Made by a program: the position numbers and the translations under genes. The notes beneath the pieces were generated by a model. The model did not search any database. It was given only the letters and a program-made list of their open reading frames with translations, and was not told where the DNA came from. Below, one piece after another: positions 41,005 through 51,617 of a stretch of DNA of 64,000 nucleotides; the first letter of the stretch is position 1; each line of letters opens with the position of its first letter. Source of the DNA: Dendrophyllia cribrosa (Eukaryota > Cnidaria > Anthozoa > Scleractinia > Dendrophylliidae). The stretch is from positions 23,869,770 through 23,933,769 of the forward strand of contig JAJLRJ010000006.1 of NCBI GenBank assembly GCA_024195265.1, read 5' to 3'.

Positions 41005-41807
41005 GTTTGTTTGCAAAGTACATTGTTTAAAGAGAAACTTGAGAATTGTTGAGCAAGGACCGTGGTTTTGAATGCCATTAAAACTTTCAACTTTTAGTAG
41101 AGCCCAATAAGTCCACCGTTAGAGTAAAGACCATGGGTTTGAACTTCAATGCAACCTCAGATTTACTGTTCGTGCTTTACAACTTTTGGTAGATCCCGGT
41201 ACGGTCACCGTTAACAGCAATCATCATGGGTTTGATTGCCATTAAAGACTCCATATGTACACAATTATAGCGAAGGAGCTCGATTTCTCTTTTATGGTTA
41301 TACAGTCACTAACCTCGTGTAGGACAACCTCGGGCAAGTCACCATACGATGTCACAGGAAGCGTCTTGTTTGGATGTTATGACACCTAGAACTTCATCAA
41401 CTGATTAAAAAGTCTTTTCAAGAACAAGGAAGTTAGAATGGAAGCCGGAATTTAGCTATGTTGTGATGAACGTCTCTTTCTGAGTAGTACTGTAGCTTCA
41501 CCGATGTAGCAAACGGTTTGAATGGACCTAAAGTCTGACATTTTCCTCCTGTGCTTTGTTTGTTTGCAAACTACAATGTTTGAGAAGTAACTTCAGAATT
41601 GTTGAGCAAGGTCCTTTGTTTTGAATGCCATTACTGTTCGTTCTTTACAACTTTTGATAGATCCCGGTAGGGTCACAGTTAACAGCAAACATCATGGGTA
41701 TGATTCCCATTGAAGACTCGATATGTCTACAATTATAGCGAAGGAAAACGATTTTTCTGTTATGCTTATACAGTCACTTACCTCTTGTAGGCAAGAATCG
41801 GAGAAAT
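41005..41807 (+). repeat. Divergent satellite segment, duplicated 3,306 bp downstream
   Basis: This ~800-bp stretch and 44,311-45,113 are nearly identical and share private variants, such as GCAAAGTACATTGTTTAAAG and CCATATGTACACAATTATAG. They also share a doubled hairpin module: GACCATGGGTTTGAACTTC followed about 95 bp later by CATCATGGGTTTGATTGCC. The offset is not a multiple of 453 because these units are of unusual length. Confidence 0.85.
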
Positions 41808-44310
41808 CTCCACAAGATGTCACAGGAAGCGTCTTGTTTGGTTGTTATGACACCTGGAACTTCCTGACCTGTATAAACAGTCTTCTCAAGAAGAAGGAAG
41901 TTATAATGCAAGGCACAGTTTACCTATGTGTTGATAAGAGTCTCTTTTCTCAGTAGCTTCACCGATATAGCAAACGGTTTGAATGCTACTTAAGTCTCAC
42001 ATTTTCCTCCTGTGCTTTGTTTGTTTGCAAACTACAATGTTTGAAGAGCAACTTCAGAATTGTTGAGCAGGGACCATGGTTTTGAAAATCATTACAAATT
42101 GCAACTTTTTATAGAGACCTGTAAGTCCACCGTTAAAGCAAAGATCATGGGTTTCATTCCCATTGAAGACTTGATATGGCCACAATTGTAGGAAAGTAAA
42201 TCGATTTTTCTTTTATGCCTATACAGTCACTTACCTCTTGTAGGACAGCCTCTGGCAAATCTCTATACGATGTCACAGAAATCGTCTTGTTTGGCTGTTA
42301 TGACACCTGGAATTTCCTGATCTAAATAAACAGTCTTCTCACGAACAAGAAAGTTAGAATGCAAAAATGAGTTTAGCTATGTTTTGAATAGCGTCTCTTT
42401 GACGCAGTAGCTTCACCGATATAGCAAACGGTTTGTATACAACTAAAGTCTCACATTTTCCTCCTGTGCTTTGTTTGTTTGAAAACGACACTGTTGGAAG
42501 AGTAACTTCAGACTTGTTGAGCAGGCACCATGGTTTTAAATGCGATTACTGTTCGTCCTTTACAACTTTTGGTAGATCCCGGTAGGGTCACCGTTGACAG
42601 CAAAGATCATGGGTTTGATTCCCATTAAAGACTGGATATGTCCACAATTATAGCGAAGGAAATCGATTTTTCTTTTATGCTTATATAGTCACTTACCTCT
42701 TGTAGGACAGCCTCGGGCAAATTTCCATACGATGTCACAGGAAGCGTCTTGTTTGGCTGTTATGACACCTGGAACTTCCTGACTTAATTAAACAGTCTTC
42801 TCAAGAACATGGAAGTTAGAATGCAAAAAGAGTTTAGCTATGTTTTGAAGAGCGCCTCTTTGTCGCAGTAGCTTCACCGATATAGCAAACGGTTTGAATG
42901 CAACTAAAGTCTCACATATTCCTTCTGTGCTTTGTTTGTTTGAAAACGACACTGTTGGAAGAGTAACTTCAGAATTGTTAAGCAGGGACCATGGTTTTGA
43001 ATGTGATTACTGTTCGTCCTTTACAACTTTTGGTATATCCCGTTAAGGTCACCGTTGACAGCAAAGATCATGGGTTTGATTCATATTAAAGACTCGATAT
43101 GTCCACAATTATACCGAAGGGAATCGATTTTTCTTTTATGCTTATACAGTCACTTACCTCTTGTAGCACAGCCTCGGGCAAATCTCTATACGATGTCACA
43201 GAAATCGTCTTGTTTGGCTGTTATGACACCTGGAACTTCCTGATCTAAATAAACAGTGTTCTCAAGAACAAGGAAGTTATAATGGCAGCCACAGTTTACC
43301 TCTATGTGTTGATCAGAGTCTCTTTTCTCAGTACCTTCACCGATATAGCAAACGGTTTGAATGCATCTAAAGAGTCATATTTTCCTCCTGTGCTTTGTTT
43401 GTTTGCAAACTACAACGTTTGAAGAGCAACTTCAGAATTGTTGAGCAGGTTCCATGGTTTTGAATACCGTTGCAAATTGCAACGTTTGATAGAGACCAGT
43501 AGGTGCACCGTTAAAGCAACGATCGTGGGTTTCATTCCCATTAAAGTTTCGATATGTCCACAATTATAGCGAAGGAAATCGATTTTTCTTTTATGCTTAT
43601 ATAGTCACTTACCTCTTGTAGGACAGCCTCGGTCAAATTTCCATACGATGTCACAGGAAGCGTCTTCTTTGGCTGTTATGACACCTGGAACTTCCTGACC
43701 TGTATAAACAGTCTTCTCAAGAAAAAAGAACTTATAATGCAAGCCACAGTTTACCTATGTGTTGATCAGAATCTCTTTCCTCAGTAGCTTCACCGATATA
43801 GGAAACGGTTTGAATGCAACTAAAGTCTCACATTTTCCTCCTGTGCTATGTTTGTTTGATAACGACACTGTTGGAAGAGTAACTTCTGACTTGTTGAGCA
43901 GGGACCATGCTTTTGAATGCGATTACTGTTCGTCCTTTACAACTTTTGGTAGATCCCTGTAGGGTTACCGTTAACAGCAAAGATCATGGGTTTCATTCCC
44001 ATTAAAGACTCGATATGTCCACAATTATAGCGAAGGAAATCGATTTTTCTTTTATGCTTATACAGTTAGTTACCTCTTGCAGGACAGCCTCGGTCAAATC
44101 TCTATACGATGTCACAGGAAGCGTCTTGTGTGGCTGCTATGACTCCTGGAACTTCCTGACCTAAATAAACAGTTTTCTCAAGAACAAGGAAGTTATAATG
44201 CAAGCCACAGTTTGCCTATGTGTTGATCAGAGTCTCTTTTCTCAGTAGCTTCACCGATATAGCAAACGGTTTGAATGCAACTATAGTCTCTCATTTTCCT
44301 CCTGTATTTT

Positions 44311-45113
44311 GTTTGTTTGCAAAGTACATTGTTTAAAGAGAAACTTGAGAATTGTTGAGCAAGAACCGTGGTTTTGAAGGCCATTAAAACTTTCAACTTT
44401 TAGTAGAGCACAATAGGTCCACCGTTAGAGTAAAGACCATGGGTTTGAACTTCAATGCAACCTCAGATTTACTGTTCGTGCTTTACAACTTTTGGTAGAC
44501 CCCGGTACGGTCACCGTTAACAGCAATCATCATGGGTTTGATTGCCATTAAAGACTCCATATGTACACAATTATAGCGAAGGAGCTCGATTTCTCTTTTA
44601 TGGTTATACAGTCACTAACCTCGTGTAGGACAACCTCGGGCAAGTCACCATACGATGTCACAGGAAGCGTCTTGTTTGGATGTTATGACACCTAGAACTT
44701 CATCAACTGATTAAAAAGTCTTTTCAAGAACAAGGAAGTTAGAATGGAAGCCGGAATTTAGCTATGTTGTGATGAACGTCTCTTTCTGAGTAGTACTGTA
44801 GCTTCACCGATGTAGCAAACGGTTTGAATGGACCTAAAGTCTGACATTTTCCTCCTGTGCTTTGTTTGTTTGCAAACTACAATGTTTGAGAAGTAACTTC
44901 AGAATTGTTGAGCTAGGTCCTTTGTTTTGAATGCCATTACTGTTCGTTCTTTACAACTTTTGATAGATCCCGGTAGGGTCACAGTTAACAGCAAACATCA
45001 TGGGTATGATTCCCATTGAAGACTCGATATGTCTACAATTATAGCGAAGGAAAACGATTTTTCTGTTATGCTTATACAGTCACTTACCTCTTGTAGGCAA
45101 GAATCGGAGAAAT
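44311..45113 (+). repeat. Second copy of the divergent satellite segment
   Basis: Copy of 41,005-41,807. It differs at only a few bases, for example GAGCTAGGTCC against GAGCAAGGTCC. Homology ends abruptly at about 45,111, where AATTTCCATACGATG replaces AATCTCCACAAGATG. Confidence 0.85.
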
Positions 45114-47082
45114 TTCCATACGATGTCACAGGAAGAGTCCTCTTTGGCTGTTATGACAACTGGAAATTCGTGACCTAAATAAACAGTCTTCTCAAGAACA
45201 AGGAAGTTATAATGGAAGCCACAGTTTACCTATGTGTTGATAAGAGTCTCTTTTCTCAGTAGCTTCACCGATATAGCAAACGGAATGAATGCAACTAAAG
45301 TCTCATATTTTCCTTCTGTGCTTTGTTTGTTTGCAAACTACAATGTTTGAAGAGCAACTTCAGAATTGTTGATCAGGGACCATGGTTTTGAATGCGATTT
45401 CTGTTCGTTTTTTACAACTTTTGGTAGATCCCGTTAGGGTCACCGTTAACAGCAACGATCATGGGTTTGATTCCCATTAAAGACTCGATATGTCCACAAT
45501 TATAGCGAAGGAAATTGAATTTTCTTTTATGCTTATATAGTCACTTACCTCTTGTAGGACAGCCTCGCGCAAATTTCCATACGATGTCACAGGAAGCGTC
45601 TTCTTCGGCTGTTATGACACCTGGAACTTCCTGACCTGTATAAACATTCTTCTCAAGAACAAGGAAGTTATAATGCAAGCCACAGTTTACCTGTGTTGAT
45701 CTGAGTCTCTTTTCTCAGTAGCTTCACCGATATAGGAAACGGTTTCAATGCAACTAAAGTCTCATATTTTCCTGCTGTACTTGGTTTGTTTGAAAATTAC
45801 AATGTTTGAAGAGGAACTTCAGAATTGTTGAGCACGTGCCATGGTTTTGAATACTATTACAAATTGCAACTTTTGATAGAGACCAGTAGGTGCAACGTTA
45901 AAGCAAAGATCATGGGTTTCATTCACATTAAAGAATGGATATGTCAACAATTATAGCGAAGGAAATCGATTTTTCTTTTATGCTTATACAGTCACTTACC
46001 TCTTGCAGGACAGCCTTGGGCAAATCTCCATACGATGTCACAGAAAGCATCTTCTTTGGCTGTTATGACACCTGGAACTTGCTGACCTGTATAAACAGTC
46101 TTCTCAAGTACAAGGAAGTTATAATGCAAGCCACAGTTTACCAATGTGTTGATCAGAGTCTCTTTTCTCAGAAGCTTCACCGATATAGCAAACAGTTTGA
46201 ATGCAACTAAAGTCTCACATTTTCTTTCTGTGCTTTGTTTATTTGCAAACTACAATGTTTGAAGAGCAACTTCAGAATTGTTGATCAGGGACCATGGTTT
46301 TGAATGCGATTTCTGTTCGTTTTTTACAACTTTTGGTAGATCCCGTTAGGGTCACCGTTAACAACAAAGATCATGGGTTTGATTCCCATTAAAGACTCGA
46401 TATGTCCACAATTATAGCGAAGGAAATCAATTTTTCGTTTATGCTTATACAGTCACTTATTTCTTGTAGGACAGCCTCGGGCAAATTTCCATACGATGTC
46501 ACAGGAAGCGTCTTCTTTGGCTGTTATGACACCTGGAACTTCCTAACCTGTATAAACAGTCTTCTCAAGAACAAGGAAGTTATAATGCAAGCCACAGTTT
46601 ACCTATGTGTTGATCATAGTCTCTTTTCTCAGTAGCTTCACCGATATAGCAAACGGTTTGAATGCAACTAAAGAGTCACATTTTCCTCCTGTGCTCTGTT
46701 TGTTTGCAAACTACAATGTTTGAAAAGCAACTTCAGAATTGTTGAGCAGGGACCATGGTTTTCAATACCATTACAAATTGCAACTTTTGATAGAGACCAG
46801 TAGGTGCACCGTTAAAGCAAAGATCATGGGTTTCATTGCCATTAAAGTATGGATATGTCCACAATTATAGCGAAGGAAATCGATTTTTCTTTTATGCTTA
46901 TACAGTCACTTACCTCTTGTAGGACAGCCTTGGGCAAATCTCCATACGATGTCACAGTAAGCGTCTTCTTTGGCTGTTATGACACCTGGAACTTCCTGAC
47001 CTGTATAAACAGTCTTCTCAACAACAAGGAAGTTAGAATGCAAGTCAGGGTTTGCCTATATTGATGAGCATCTCTTGTCTCA

Positions 47083-47569
47083 GGCCCCCACCACTAATGC
47101 GTTTTCAAAAGTCTCCGTTTTCATGTCGAAGAAAACGAAGCAAAATATTTTCGCCCACACTAGCGTTTTGGCATCGTTTTCACCTGTCCACAATAAAACG
47201 GTCGAAAATGATTAAAACGACTTGGACCGGGGATTGCGCATGTGTTAAAGGTGATAGATGCTCTGATTGGGACTGTAAGCGATGGCATTTGACGCTGTCA
47301 GTACGTCATCGCTTTCAAAAGTTTCCGTTTTCACCTGACCACACTAGAGATTTTACGTCACCGTTTTCAAATGTCTCCGTTTTCACCTGTCCATACTAGA
47401 AACGAAACGTTTTCAAAAGGATGCGTTTTCAAAAGTCTCCACTTTTGAAACCGTTTTCGAAAGCCTCCGTTTTCATCAGCGTTTTCGGGCGTTTTAGTGT
47501 GGATGATAGACGAAAACGCATCAAAATGTATGCGTTTTCAAACGAAAACGCATTAGTGTGGTCGGAGCC
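47083..47569. mobile_element. 487-bp TIR element (MITE) in the satellite, 3-bp TSD
   Basis: Inverted ends GGCCCCCACCACTAATGCG (left) and the complement of CGCATTAGTGTGGTCGGAGCC (right) bound an element that interrupts CTCAGTAGCTTCACC. TCA is duplicated at 47,080-47,082 and 47,570-47,572. The interior is built from many copies in both directions of a motif like CGTTTTCAAAAGTCTCC and CACACTA. There is no transposase, so it is a non-autonomous DNA element. The superfamily is not identified. Open frames through it are accidental. Confidence 0.85.
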
Positions 47570-47715
47570 TCAGTAGCTTCACCGATATAGCAAACGGTTT
47601 GCATGCAACTAAAGTCTCATATTTTCCTCCTGTGCTTTGTTTGTTTGCAAACTACATTGTTTGAAGAGTTACTTCAGAATTGTTGAGCAAGGACCATGGT
47701 TTTGACCAACGTCAA
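47570..47715 (+). repeat. Satellite remnant between two insertions
   Basis: Continues the interrupted monomer (CAGTAGCTTCACCGATATAGC to GACCATGGTTTTGA), then jumps to CCAACGTCAA. This equals the monomer's GTCCAACGTTAA site with one change, so about 45 bp of the monomer are missing before the TTAA target. Confidence 0.85.
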
Positions 47716-48664
47716 CCCTTTAAGGCCTAACGTCGGCTACAGCCGTTGAAAATACCATCGCTGCTTTTGATATTTGTTTCTTGTTAAACTTAAGAGACAA
47801 CATTCTGATAGTGTGTTCATTGTGCCGACTCGTTCGTGTGACACCTATCACAGCCTGAAACGCCCACAATGATTCCAAATTTCCATTGCAGTGAACCTTT
47901 CGTATGGCAACAAATCCCAAAAGTCCAGCTTTTTGGTCGAAGAGCAACAACAAAAGAGTGTCAATCTTTTAAGATAAAAACTCGCTCAAAAAATCAAACG
48001 TTTGAGTTAACAACCCACGTCAAGACCCGATCTTGGTATTTGGTTGGAAAGTTACTTTTCACTTTATCCGCCGGCCCTTGCTTGTCCATTTGATTGAAGC
48101 TAGTGTCGCTAACACAACCGTTGCCTCGTTCATGCCCGAAAGGAATTCGGGGTAATTCCGCCATAACTCGAAAAGGGAACTCTTAGTATTTCCATTTCAA
48201 ATAGTTGTTGTATGTGTCGGGTCACGCTGTCCTACCAGCGAAATGTCACATCGATTGCAATTTGTACAAGTCAAAACTTGGCAAAATAGCCTTGGTAGAT
48301 CCTGGAATCAGTCCACAGATGGGCCAGAGAGACAACTTCACTCGTGAACCCGCCAGCCTGCATGAAACCACCTCTCACCTCTGTTTTCATTCAGAGGCTT
48401 GCCTCTACCCACATTCCAGCTTAATGATGCCGGCCTGGGGGATTCTGCAGAGAAAACATGGCTCGAAAAAACACTTATAAAGCGAAAAACCGAGCTCATT
48501 TGAACTCATTGAAAAACGAACTGTTGATCTAGGTCACGTGATGCCCCAGTCTCAAAACCGCACTTATTTTAGTGGATGCTCTATATAAGGACAAATAAAG
48601 TGATGTAAAGTTGTTCTCGCCAAATTACAACTGAAAAAATAACCAACATTTCGGCTTCTAAGGG
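47716..48664. mobile_element. piggyBac-like non-autonomous element at TTAA
   Basis: The left boundary is TCAA (a decayed TTAA, 47,712-47,715) followed by CCCTTTAAGGCC. The right boundary is GGCTTCTAAGGG followed by TTAA (48,665-48,668). The target is the TTAA in the monomer's ACGTTAAAGCAAAG. CCC...GGG ends flanked by TTAA are the hallmark of piggyBac. The ends pair imperfectly over about 20 bp. The 949-bp interior has no credible transposase. Near the right end are TATATAAG (48,583-48,590) and AATAAA (48,594-48,599), which could be a promoter and a poly(A) signal but may be chance. Kolobok, the other TTAA superfamily, is less likely given the CCC start. Confidence 0.65.
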
Positions 48665-49215
48665 TTAAAGCAAAGGCCATGGGTTTGAATTTCATTGAAA
48701 CCTCGTAAAGTTCGTCCTTTGTAAATTTTGGTAGATCCCGGTAGGGTCACCGTTAGAGCAAAGATCATGGGTTTGATTCCCGTTAAGACTCGATATGTTC
48801 ACAATTATAGTGAAGGAAATCAATTTTCCTGTTCCGGTTTTATCGAAACTTACCTCTCATAGTTGGGCCTTAGGCAAATCTCCATAAGATGTGACACGAA
48901 CAGCATTTGGGTGCTATGACATCTAGAATTTCCTGACCTAAACAACATGTTTCTCAAAAACAGGCAATTTAGATAGAATGCAAGCAAGAGTTTATCCATA
49001 TTGTAATGAGCTTCTTAAAGTAAGGGCGATGTCCTCTGTTTGCAATTTGCAACTTTTGATAGAGCACAGTAGGTCCACCGTTTAAGCAAATGCGATGGGT
49101 TTGAATTCCACTAGGCCTCTGATTTATAATTCTTCTTTGCAGCTTTTGGTAGAGCCCGGCAGGGTTACCGTTAGAGCAAAGGTCATGGGCTCGATTCCCA
49201 TTAATCAGCATCAGT
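48665..49215 (+). repeat. Decayed satellite edge with several tRNA-arm modules
   Basis: The monomer landmarks are still readable (GACTCGATATGTTCACAATTA, TAAGATGTGAC, AGAATGCAAGC) but heavily substituted and deleted. Four hairpin modules occur near 48,677, 48,766, 49,093 and 49,186. The last is the most tRNA-like: GTTAGAGCAAAGGTC, then the stem-loop ATGGG-CTCGATT-CCCAT. This is the far edge of the array. Confidence 0.8.
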
Positions 49216-49417
49216 TGTAAAGAAAGCCATGGTGATTACGAATCATGGTTCATATGTCTTTGTGATTGCATCAATTACGTGGATTTGAATCCCACTAAAA
49301 TCCTAAAGTAACATGCGTGTTTCCTTTGAAAATTGGTTTGGTTCATTAATTCATTATACTTACAGTTCATTAGCCGTCTCTTCGCAGCTTAAATAGTCTG
49401 GAGGCGTATTCAAAAAC
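49216..49417. other. Unassigned spacer
   Basis: Non-satellite DNA in which I see no gene, RNA or repeat. Confidence 0.6.
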
Positions 49418-49566
49418 TATAGACACTTTTAATAAATGCCACGATGCCTCATTTTCCGCTAATGACGTCAAACATATTCTTTTGAATTCTCTTGCAATTC
49501 AAAAGAATATGTTTGACGTCATTAGCGGAAAATGATGCATCGTGGTATTTATTAAAAGGGTCTATA
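49418..49566. mobile_element. Foldback (hairpin) MITE, 71-bp arms
   Basis: The arms at 49,418-49,488 and 49,496-49,566 are reverse complements with three mismatches around a 7-nt loop. The outer ends read TATAGAC...GTCTATA, so a TA target duplication (Tc1/mariner-type) is possible. The core contains TGACGTCA-like GATGACGTCA/AATGACGTCAAAC sequence. No coding capacity. Confidence 0.9.
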
Positions 49567-49670
49567 TGCGCGCGAACGGTGAACTAAAAAAGCGAGAATC
49601 ACATGGCTTACCTTCAGCACGTGAACGCGTCAATCAGTTGGAATCAGTGGAACCATACGCGGATTTTGAG

Positions 49671-49800
49671 GGAGCGCCCAAAAATGGTGTGGCGCGCGTT
49701 TCTTGAAGAATGGTGTCGCGTTTCTTGAAGAACGCACCCAAAAATGGTGTCGCGCGCGTTTCTTGAAGGAACGTGCCCAAAAATGTTGTCGCGTAAGTAA
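49671..49800. repeat. Short degenerate tandem repeat
   Basis: CCAAAAATGGTGTCGCGCGC and GTTTCTTGAAG recur three to four times with variable spacing (about 28-65 bp) between 49,676 and 49,795. They create false repeat peptides on the minus strand. Confidence 0.75.
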
Positions 49801-51190
49801 CTTGCCCACAAAGTAGTACGACGCGCGTATCTATGATGTCGTGCACACATCGTGAGAGGATGCACTCCAAAAAAGATGTACTTTACATTCATACTCCGAA
49901 AATCGAAGTGATGGCTACGAGGCATAAAAAGCGATGCCAAACTAAGACGCTACAGTTCGACCTTCCTAAAATAAAACTGTTAAGGTTAATTGTTTTGTAA
50001 TATTTTAGTTACTGAAGATATAACGACAGCTAGCCTTGTGTAAATTTTATTGTTCGTCCAAGTTCAACACAATTACAACAATTTGAGCGCGTAGCATTGC
50101 GAGAAAAAGTCCCTGAAAATAAAATCTTTCAGGTTAGTAGTTTAGTTAATACCTGCATATCTCGAAACGAACGAGTCCAGTGAAACCGAGGAGTGTCCAT
50201 ATGTCCATAAAACTTGACATGCACTTAGAATGAAACACTCCAGGGTCCCCCAGACAGTACAGGTCATAAACGGCTTGCTATCGAGACATTTTCGATACCA
50301 AGCCAATTTCAAGGCCGAAAACAGACCGAAAGCCGAACTGAAAACCGAATCGAAAGCCGAAATCGAAACGTAATCAAAAACCGAAGCGACTATTTGATGC
50401 ATTGCACTTGAGGATAAAGCTTATTCCAATCATCACTCCTCGGCCTCTTTGTATTTGGCCGACTTTCTAAAAATGTCACGCACGATAAGATGAATTCGAT
50501 GATTGAGAACTGAGCTTATCCTTCAGTGTCACGCAACATACAGCATAGGTGAGATTTCACACTCCGATCATTTCACACATTAAAGAAACCGCCACCATTT
50601 CGTTTCACGTATTCACACACAAAAAATATTTTTTCAAGTTAAGGGGTATTTAAAGTCAATTTCAATCTTTTTTCGCGTTGTTAAAGCGAAGGATAAAGTC
50701 ATGGAAATACCGATCGATTTTAATATAAATATACATGTACGGCACGAGAAAATATCATCGCTCGGCTGCTCGCTGTTGCGATCATACTCGATCAAGTTTA
50801 TACGCAGTTTTTGTTTTGAGCTTTCTCGCGCTAAAATATAAAAATTTAAAACCGCTTACGATTTAAAATTAGTGTATTACGAATGATGTTTTTATTGGCG
50901 CCGAGGAAAACACTGGTTAAAAACGACGCGTTGAAGGAGTTAACATGTGAAGTGCATGTCCTGGAGTCCCAGAAATGCGGGAATTATCTCCCTGATAGCT
51001 GAATGACGAATTCGTTCACGATTTGAAACGTTCATGAATGATTTTTCGTTGCCAGCGGCTTTAGAATTATTTTCGCAGACGGTTTCAGTTGTTTTAAAGC
51101 TCCTGAAGGATATTTTTTCTTTTAAACTACGATTTTAATATGTGACCCAGACCGCTGAAATTGCGTGTGTAAACAAACATGGCGAAGCTA
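49801..51190. other. No gene recognised
   Basis: About 1.4 kb with no convincing exon. Frames are short and low-complexity. At 50,311-50,390 there is a run of loosely repeated CCGAAA words (ACCGAAAGCCGAACTG). I see no RNA gene or transposon end. Confidence 0.5.
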
Positions 51191-51201
51191 CGCGACACGA
51201 C

Positions 51202-51606
51202 ATGGCGTTAATTGCAGGAATGGCTCCGAGCGACACTTAGAAAAATTTTCACCAAGTATAGAATTTTTTTCCTATCAGAAAAAGAAAAATGCAATAAATC
51301 ACCTAGAATCGAACCCGGAACCTCCTGCGTGTTAACATCCCTTCTTCACCACTAGACCACCGGGTTGATCCGGCAAACCCAACAAAAATTTAATTATAAA
51401 AGGTGACCCTATCCCTAAATCTAACCTAATCGCGAATCTAGCTCAGATCTAATAATCGCTTTGCCTAGGCCTAATTTTATCTGATCATAAAAGCCAACTT
51501 TCGTTCTAATCCAGGCACAAACAAAAAAAAAGAGAGAAATGAATGCTAATGAGTCAGCGGTTTCCTTTCAAACGGCTCGGAGCCATTCCTGTATTTAACG
51601 GCTATT
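51202..51606. mobile_element. 405-bp TIR element with 11-bp TSD
   Basis: The direct repeat CGCGACACGAC at 51,191-51,201 and 51,607-51,617 flanks inverted ends of about 30 bp. The left end runs from GGCGTTAATTGCAGGAATGG through CTCCGAGC; the right end is its near-perfect complement at 51,575-51,606. The inner CAGGAATGGCTCCGAGC is identical in both arms. A target duplication of 9-11 bp fits Mutator-like elements better than hAT (8 bp) or Tc1 (TA). The interior has no ORF but carries a tRNA-like sequence. Confidence 0.85.
51300..51366 (-). other. tRNA-like sequence (SINE-type or tRNA pseudogene)
   Basis: Read on the minus strand, this gives an A-box TGGTCTAGTGG (51,349-51,359) and a B-box GGTTCGATTC (51,306-51,315) at tRNA-like spacing. 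The TGGTCTAGTGGT D-arm closely resembles metazoan tRNA-Glu. The T-arm CCGGG-TTCGATT-CTAGG pairs at four of five positions. The acceptor and anticodon stems do not pair, so it is not a functional tRNA. It sits wholly inside the 405-bp TIR element, so the element probably captured a tRNA or SINE head. Whether the pol III promoter still works is unknown. Confidence 0.7.
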
Positions 51607-51617
51607 CGCGACACGAC

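Larger units (their letters stand above)
22803..47079 (+). repeat. 453-bp satellite array, right block (~53 monomers)
   Basis: The same satellite resumes in register after the insertion. Units become more varied to the right. One variant has ATGAGTTTAGCTATGTTTTG in place of the usual ACAGTTTACCTATGTGTTGA segment (near 33,751, 35,252, 42,367 and 42,831). Another has TTTGGTAGATCCCGGTAGGG before the hairpin (near 29,871, 35,451, 42,569, 43,925). Truncated units occur: about 49 bp are missing near 36,220, about 40 bp near 29,735, and about 160 bp at 38,410. Tandem near-identical pairs occur at about 26,240/26,697 and 38,885/39,337. Confidence 0.96.

Noticed and set aside
1..47079. CENP-B box in the satellite monomer
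   Set aside because: The CGGG and CCCG words in the monomer are not accompanied by the required TTCG...A spacing in the units I read. A centromeric role is therefore neither supported nor excluded.
47052..47399. 115-codon frame across the satellite/MITE junction
   Set aside because: It begins in satellite and runs into the MITE's reiterated motifs; chance frame.
48205..48653. Solo LTR suggested by TATATAAG, AATAAA and a TG...CA span
   Set aside because: No matching 4-6-bp target duplication could be found, and the segment is already explained by the CCC/GGG-TTAA element.
49634..49940. Minus-strand repeat-peptide frames
   Set aside because: Generated by the short degenerate tandem repeat in two frames at once.
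51300..51366. Functional tRNA gene
   Set aside because: A and B boxes and the T-arm are good, but the acceptor and anticodon stems do not pair, and the sequence lies inside a transposon.
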